The position numbers and the translations under genes are program-made. The notes below the pieces were generated by a model. That model saw only the letters and a list, made by a program, of their open reading frames with translations, had not been told where the DNA came from and made no database searches. Positions 5,253 to 8,432 of a stretch of 8,432 bases of DNA are shown here, piece by piece; the stretch's first letter is position 1, and every line of letters begins with the position of its first letter. Origin of the DNA: a bacterium (GTDB lineage Bacteria > Auribacterota > UBA3054 > B51-G9); NCBI GenBank assembly GCA_029933535.1, contig JAOZNZ010000121.1, positions 1-8,432 on the forward strand, in the 5' to 3' direction.

Positions 5253-6428
5253 ATGATCAACAAATACAAACTAATCACTATAATTGCCGCATTGGCAATT
5301 TCACCGTTACTCACGTTTGGCGTTCCCATTCTCTCGCCATCTGATTTCATTATCGCGATTGATTCAAACGATGCCACTTCAAATAGCAATCATTCTGAAA
5401 GTGAAAGTCCGTCAAAAATTCTTGATGGTAATGTCAACACCTATTATAGAAATCACGGTGGAGGTAGCTGGGACGCGTTATATACCGGTTTCATCGTCAC
5501 TCCATCCGGTTCATCAACAATCCAGAGTTTCATTTTAAAAAAAGTCTTAATCCTCAATCCCGACCCTGATCTCATTGATCTCGGAAACCCTAATTCCTGG
5601 CTGCTATATGGTACAACAGATGCAATTACCAGTACAAACAACAGCACCGGAACTGAAGAAAACTGGACGTTAATTCATTCAGGAAATGCTGATATAACAG
5701 ATCCGGAGGATCCGAATATTGTCGAGAAAATTACAAACACAACTGGAGAAATTGTTTATCAGATAATTAACTCTACAGCATACACTTCGTACCGTATGAT
5801 ATTCCCCGAACTCAAAGATGGGTTTGACAATTACATGAATATTGCAGATGTGATATTTTTCCCAACATACGACGGCTCCGGAATCAATATACTTTCAGTA
5901 AATGATGACGTCATAGCTGTTCAAGCTGCTCCGGCCAGTAAATATCCCGCCGGTGAAGCAACGAGTTACGTCATTGACGGAAATATCAACAACAAGTACC
6001 TGAACTTTGGAAAAGATAACTCCGGCTTCATAGTCACTCCCAACTTCGGCTCATCCGTTGTGCGTGCTTTCGAGATATGGACAGCCGATGACATTCCCGG
6101 CCGCGACCCGACCAACTGGGTGCTCTACGGCACAACTGACACAATTACAAGCATTGACAACAGTCGGGGAACAGCGGAAAACTGGACACTAATCGACTCA
6201 GGCTACATCACCCTGCCGGATGAACGTAATGCATACGGAGGCATGGTTGCAGTCAGCAACAGTACACCCTACACATCCTACAAAATGATCTTCCCGGAAG
6301 TGAAAGATCCGAGTGGCGCTGAAGTCAACTCAATGCAAATAGCTGAGATCCAGTTCGATACCATTCCCGAACCGACTGCGCTGATGTTGCTATGCCTGTG
6401 TGGTTTAGCATTGCTGCGCAGGAATTGA
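5253..6428 (+). CDS. Secreted protein with two discoidin-like modules and a PEP-CTERM tail
   Basis: The 391-residue protein begins with a signal peptide (about 1-23: MINKYK, then a hydrophobic core). Two related modules follow, about 50-204 and 232-368. Each has an ILDGN/VIDGN segment with downstream Tyr residues, a GFIVTP strand, a W-x-LYGTTD segment, ENWTLI and SYxMIFPE. This layout resembles F5/8 type C (discoidin) carbohydrate-binding domains. Residues 112-144 and 285-317 are identical at 23 of 33 positions by eye, showing an internal duplication. The end is a classic PEP-CTERM signal: IPEPT (371-375), a hydrophobic helix (about 376-388), then RRN. In the known system an exosortase cuts such tails after Sec export and routes the protein to the envelope or extracellular matrix; none is encoded here. 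The ligand is unknown. The second module looks more GC-rich than the first. Confidence 0.88.
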   Translation: MINKYKLITIIAALAISPLLTFGVPILSPSDFIIAIDSNDATSNSNHSESESPSKILDGNVNTYYRNHGGGSWDALYTGFIVTPSGSSTIQSFILKKVLILNPDPDLIDLGNPNSWLLYGTTDAITSTNNSTGTEENWTLIHSGNADITDPEDPNIVEKITNTTGEIVYQIINSTAYTSYRMIFPELKDGFDNYMNIADVIFFPTYDGSGINILSVNDDVIAVQAAPASKYPAGEATSYVIDGNINNKYLNFGKDNSGFIVTPNFGSSVVRAFEIWTADDIPGRDPTNWVLYGTTDTITSIDNSRGTAENWTLIDSGYITLPDERNAYGGMVAVSNSTPYTSYKMIFPEVKDPSGAEVNSMQIAEIQFDTIPEPTALMLLCLCGLALLRRN

Positions 6429-6430
6429 TG

Positions 6431-6452
6431 CGATTTAACGATTGATACGATT
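6431..6452. repeat. CGATT microrepeats after the PEP-CTERM stop
   Basis: CGATT occurs at 6431-6435, 6439-6443 and 6448-6452, directly after the stop codon. The sequence resembles the CGATTAA/CGATTTT units at 81-94. The spacing is irregular (8 and 9 bp), so the relation is tentative. Confidence 0.4.
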
Positions 6453-6479
6453 TTATACTTGCATTAATCATTTTGATAT

Positions 6480-6502
6480 TAATTATTTTGACAAGATAAT
6501 TA
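6480..6502 (+). terminator. Weak AT-only hairpin between convergent genes
   Basis: TAATTAT (6480-6486) and ATAATTA (6496-6502) form a 7-bp stem with a 9-nt loop. T-rich sequence follows at about 6518-6528. It lies between two convergent genes where a terminator is expected, but the stem has no G-C pairs and would be unstable. Confidence 0.25.
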
Positions 6503-6541
6503 TTAATACATTAATATTTATTTTTTCTGTAAATCAAAGTT

Positions 6542-7159
6542 TCAGAAACTTCCTTCAGTAATTTTAAGCTTAAAATGTGGTGGAAGTAGATATACTTCAA
6601 TTAAAAAACCGAAAATTATTTTAGTTAGTATCTCTATATCTTCAGGAAGTACCATATAAAATTGTCCGTCCTCTTCAAAAGGAAAGCCATTAGTTTCATC
6701 AAAAAGGTTTTCACCATTTATCGTTTCAGTAATTTTTCTCAGATATCTTTCAGCACGAATCCGTTCAGTAGAATTCAAACACTGCATCGGAATGTTTAAC
6801 TGAAATTCACTTTTTTTAGTTTTACAAAATTGTAAAATGTTTTCCGTGCTTTGATTTTCAAAAATTATAAATGCGTCAGGATTTTCATTTCCCGAATATT
6901 TTTCAAACGTTTCACATATTTTCCTGAAATTTTCTGTTTCTTCATATTGTTCATAATTCAACAACGGCACAATTACTTCTTTGAGCTCAATTGTTCTATC
7001 TTTATTAGCACCTGCTTGTGCTGAATGTTCATTAATCGATGAAAAAAACGTTATGGCGAGTTGTTCAATTTTATCCATTAAAGAAACCGCTTTTTGGTGT
7101 GCTTGATCAATATTTTCAGTTTCGATGTTTATACTTCTGTTAAAAGAGCTTTCATTCAT
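6542..7159 (-). CDS. Unrecognised acidic protein of 205 residues
   Basis: I do not recognise this protein. It has no signal peptide and looks acidic and soluble. The first 45 residues are probably helical (DQAHQKAVSLMDKIEQLAI). A middle part carries FRKICETFEKY (78-88) and DAFIIFENQSTENILQF (95-111). A C-terminal segment FYMVLPEDIEILTKIIFGF (167-185) is hydrophobic but too interrupted for a confident membrane helix. Cysteines are at 81, 112 and 127, with no metal-site spacing. The start lies 44 bp downstream of the Sel1-CPBP protease stop on the same strand, so the two are probably cotranscribed. No Shine-Dalgarno precedes the ATG. Coding is supported by length, compact spacing and normal composition. 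A role with the protease, as partner, substrate or regulator, is only inferred from position. Confidence 0.75.
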   Translation of the reverse strand: MNESSFNRSINIETENIDQAHQKAVSLMDKIEQLAITFFSSINEHSAQAGANKDRTIELKEVIVPLLNYEQYEETENFRKICETFEKYSGNENPDAFIIFENQSTENILQFCKTKKSEFQLNIPMQCLNSTERIRAERYLRKITETINGENLFDETNGFPFEEDGQFYMVLPEDIEILTKIIFGFLIEVYLLPPHFKLKITEGSF

Positions 7160-7203
7160 GGTTTATTTGTAAATTCCAGTTTTGATATTATTATTCAATT
7201 ATT

Positions 7204-8432
7204 TTAAACATATCCGAATTTCTTCATCATAATCAATAACGAAATTGACATTGCGTTGATTGCAGCATGAAATATAATCGGTATGTAAATTGACTTTGTC
7301 TTTTCTAATAAATATGCCGCTACTGCTCCTATAAACATCAATGGAATAAAACGATAAAATTCCATATGAATTAAAGCAAAAATAGCACTTGAAATAATTA
7401 TTGATAATCTAACAGACCATCTCTGCCTGAATGCTTTATAAAGAATCCCCCGAAAAATTATCTCTTCTGTTATCGGAACAATAATTGTCACAGTTAAATA
7501 TGTCCACAAAAGCAAAGAAGGAGTGAACTTGTCGGGCATAAGTTCTTCAAAATTATCCGGAGGAACCTCTATTCCAAAAAAATTAAGTGTCAAAGCATAT
7601 AAAATATTAAAAAGAAATACCACTGCCAAAGACAAAGCTATCCATTTTAATATCCGGCCAACTTTAATTTTATTGAAACATAATTGAAAAGAAGTTAACC
7701 ATTTACGCAATTTGGAAAAATAGATCGCGAGAAAAACTACTAATGAATTTCCTGCAGCAGCTATTCCAAGGATTATGGAGAACTGCATTTGATTATCACA
7801 GATTTTTGTTGATGCTAAATAAAATCCACTGAAAATAATCTGGAAAGCTATCATGCATAAAATTAAAATTACTGCATCGGGAATTGTCCATGTTTTGCGT
7901 TTCGCGTAACTTTTCCGGGTAAAAATTCCATAAAATATTACAATCACAAATCCGGGAAAACATACCCCGAAACAAATAATCCCTGTAAAAAACATAACAA
8001 TCCAACCAACTTTTTCGATGGCTAATTTATGCTCCTTTAAAGCCGCGCGAAAATAATATGAATACGCTTTAAATAAATTTGTATCACACAGAGTTCCCGC
8101 TTCATAAAAAGTACCGGCTCCATATAAGCCGTATGGATTCCCTTTTTTAGCGGCTTGAGAATACCAGTAAAAAGCTTTTTCTAAATTCTGAGTTGTTCCG
8201 TAACCTTTTTTATAAAAATAACCGAGTTTTGCCTGCGCAGAAACATCATTCTGAGTCGCAATTTTCGAGCAAAGTTTAAACGCTTTATTCGTTTCAGATT
8301 TTTTTTGATAGCAAAGTACAAGATTATAATCCGCAACCGGAGATTTATGTTTTTTGGCTAACAAAAAATAATGGATAGCTTTATCGTAATCTATCTCAAC
8401 TCCTGCCTCACCTCTGTAATACATTAAACCAA
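7204..8432 (-). CDS. Sel1-repeat / CPBP intramembrane metalloprotease fusion (5' partial)
   Basis: The reading frame runs off the window edge. The codons before the Met at 8424 give Gly-Leu, so GLMYYRGEAG is a normal Sel1-repeat start and that Met is internal. Counting from it, residues 1-135 are Sel1-like repeats (KAIHYFLLAKK, AKLGYFYKKGYG, KAFYWYSQAAKKGN, KAYSYYFRAALKE), helical pairs that bind proteins. About eight membrane segments follow (roughly 141-168, 181-205, 213-237, 257-280, 303-318, 338-352, 358-373, 378-399). The CPBP (Abi/CAAX protease, Rce1-like) motifs are intact: EEIIFR (320-325), FALIH with His353, and HAAIN (386-390). This family includes prenyl-CAAX proteases, bacteriocin-immunity and quorum-sensing proteins. 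Intact motifs suggest an active protease in the inner membrane, with Sel1 repeats recruiting substrate or partner. The 205-residue gene follows 44 bp later. Confidence 0.88.
   Translation of the reverse strand, partial: GLMYYRGEAGVEIDYDKAIHYFLLAKKHKSPVADYNLVLCYQKKSETNKAFKLCSKIATQNDVSAQAKLGYFYKKGYGTTQNLEKAFYWYSQAAKKGNPYGLYGAGTFYEAGTLCDTNLFKAYSYYFRAALKEHKLAIEKVGWIVMFFTGIICFGVCFPGFVIVIFYGIFTRKSYAKRKTWTIPDAVILILCMIAFQIIFSGFYLASTKICDNQMQFSIILGIAAAGNSLVVFLAIYFSKLRKWLTSFQLCFNKIKVGRILKWIALSLAVVFLFNILYALTLNFFGIEVPPDNFEELMPDKFTPSLLLWTYLTVTIIVPITEEIIFRGILYKAFRQRWSVRLSIIISSAIFALIHMEFYRFIPLMFIGAVAAYLLEKTKSIYIPIIFHAAINAMSISLLIMMKKFGYV

Noticed and set aside
8422..8424. True start codon of the Sel1-CPBP gene
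   Set aside because: The frame continues upstream as Gly-Leu before this Met, matching a normal Sel1 repeat, so the gene begins outside the window.

Overview
This AT-rich window looks like chromosomal DNA from a bacterium of the PVC group (Lentisphaerota, Kiritimatiellota or a relative). That placement is inferred from three things. There is a secreted discoidin-like protein with a C-terminal PEP-CTERM sorting tail. There is a Hanks-type kinase homologue carrying periplasmic LysM domains. The spacers are full of short tandem repeats and small hairpins. Nothing here fixes the species, and no rRNA, tRNA, CRISPR array or transposase gene was seen.

Layout. Positions 1-201 hold a microrepeat and hairpin cluster. 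On the minus strand follow a Cof-type HAD hydrolase (202-1050), a membrane-anchored Ser/Thr pseudokinase with two LysM domains (1210-2982) and the biotin-synthesis aminotransferase BioA (3181-4524). These three are separated by 159 and 198 bp spacers with repeats, so they probably form separate units and not one operon. BioA has a good sigma70-like promoter placed so close to the ATG that its mRNA may be leaderless. A gene-poor stretch of 728 bp (4525-5252) holds that promoter, a hairpin, a heptamer array and a roughly 292 bp hairpin-rich element with imperfect inverted ends (4798-5089). On the plus strand comes a PEP-CTERM protein with two discoidin-like modules (5253-6428). Convergent to it are two closely spaced minus-strand genes: a Sel1-repeat/CPBP intramembrane protease fusion, cut by the window edge (7204-8432), followed by an unrecognised acidic 205-residue protein (6542-7159).

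The genes do not form one recognisable pathway. The kinase homologue appears catalytically dead: its HRD Asp, catalytic-loop Lys and Asn, alpha-C Glu and alpha-F Asp are all replaced. It is best read as a cytoplasmic sensor or scaffold coupled to cell-wall-binding LysM domains. The PEP-CTERM protein would need an exosortase encoded elsewhere. The Sel1-CPBP protease and its 205-residue neighbour are the best candidates for an undescribed two-gene unit.

The most unusual non-coding signal is the relation between repeats and gene ends. Two minus-strand stop codons lie inside repeat or hairpin sequence (HAD and BioA). A third (the pseudokinase) sits one base from a four-unit 9-mer array. A TTCGRTG heptamer array lies next to a small hairpin at two loci 4.4 kb apart. 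None of the four complete or start-visible minus-strand genes has a recognisable Shine-Dalgarno sequence; only the PEP-CTERM gene does.
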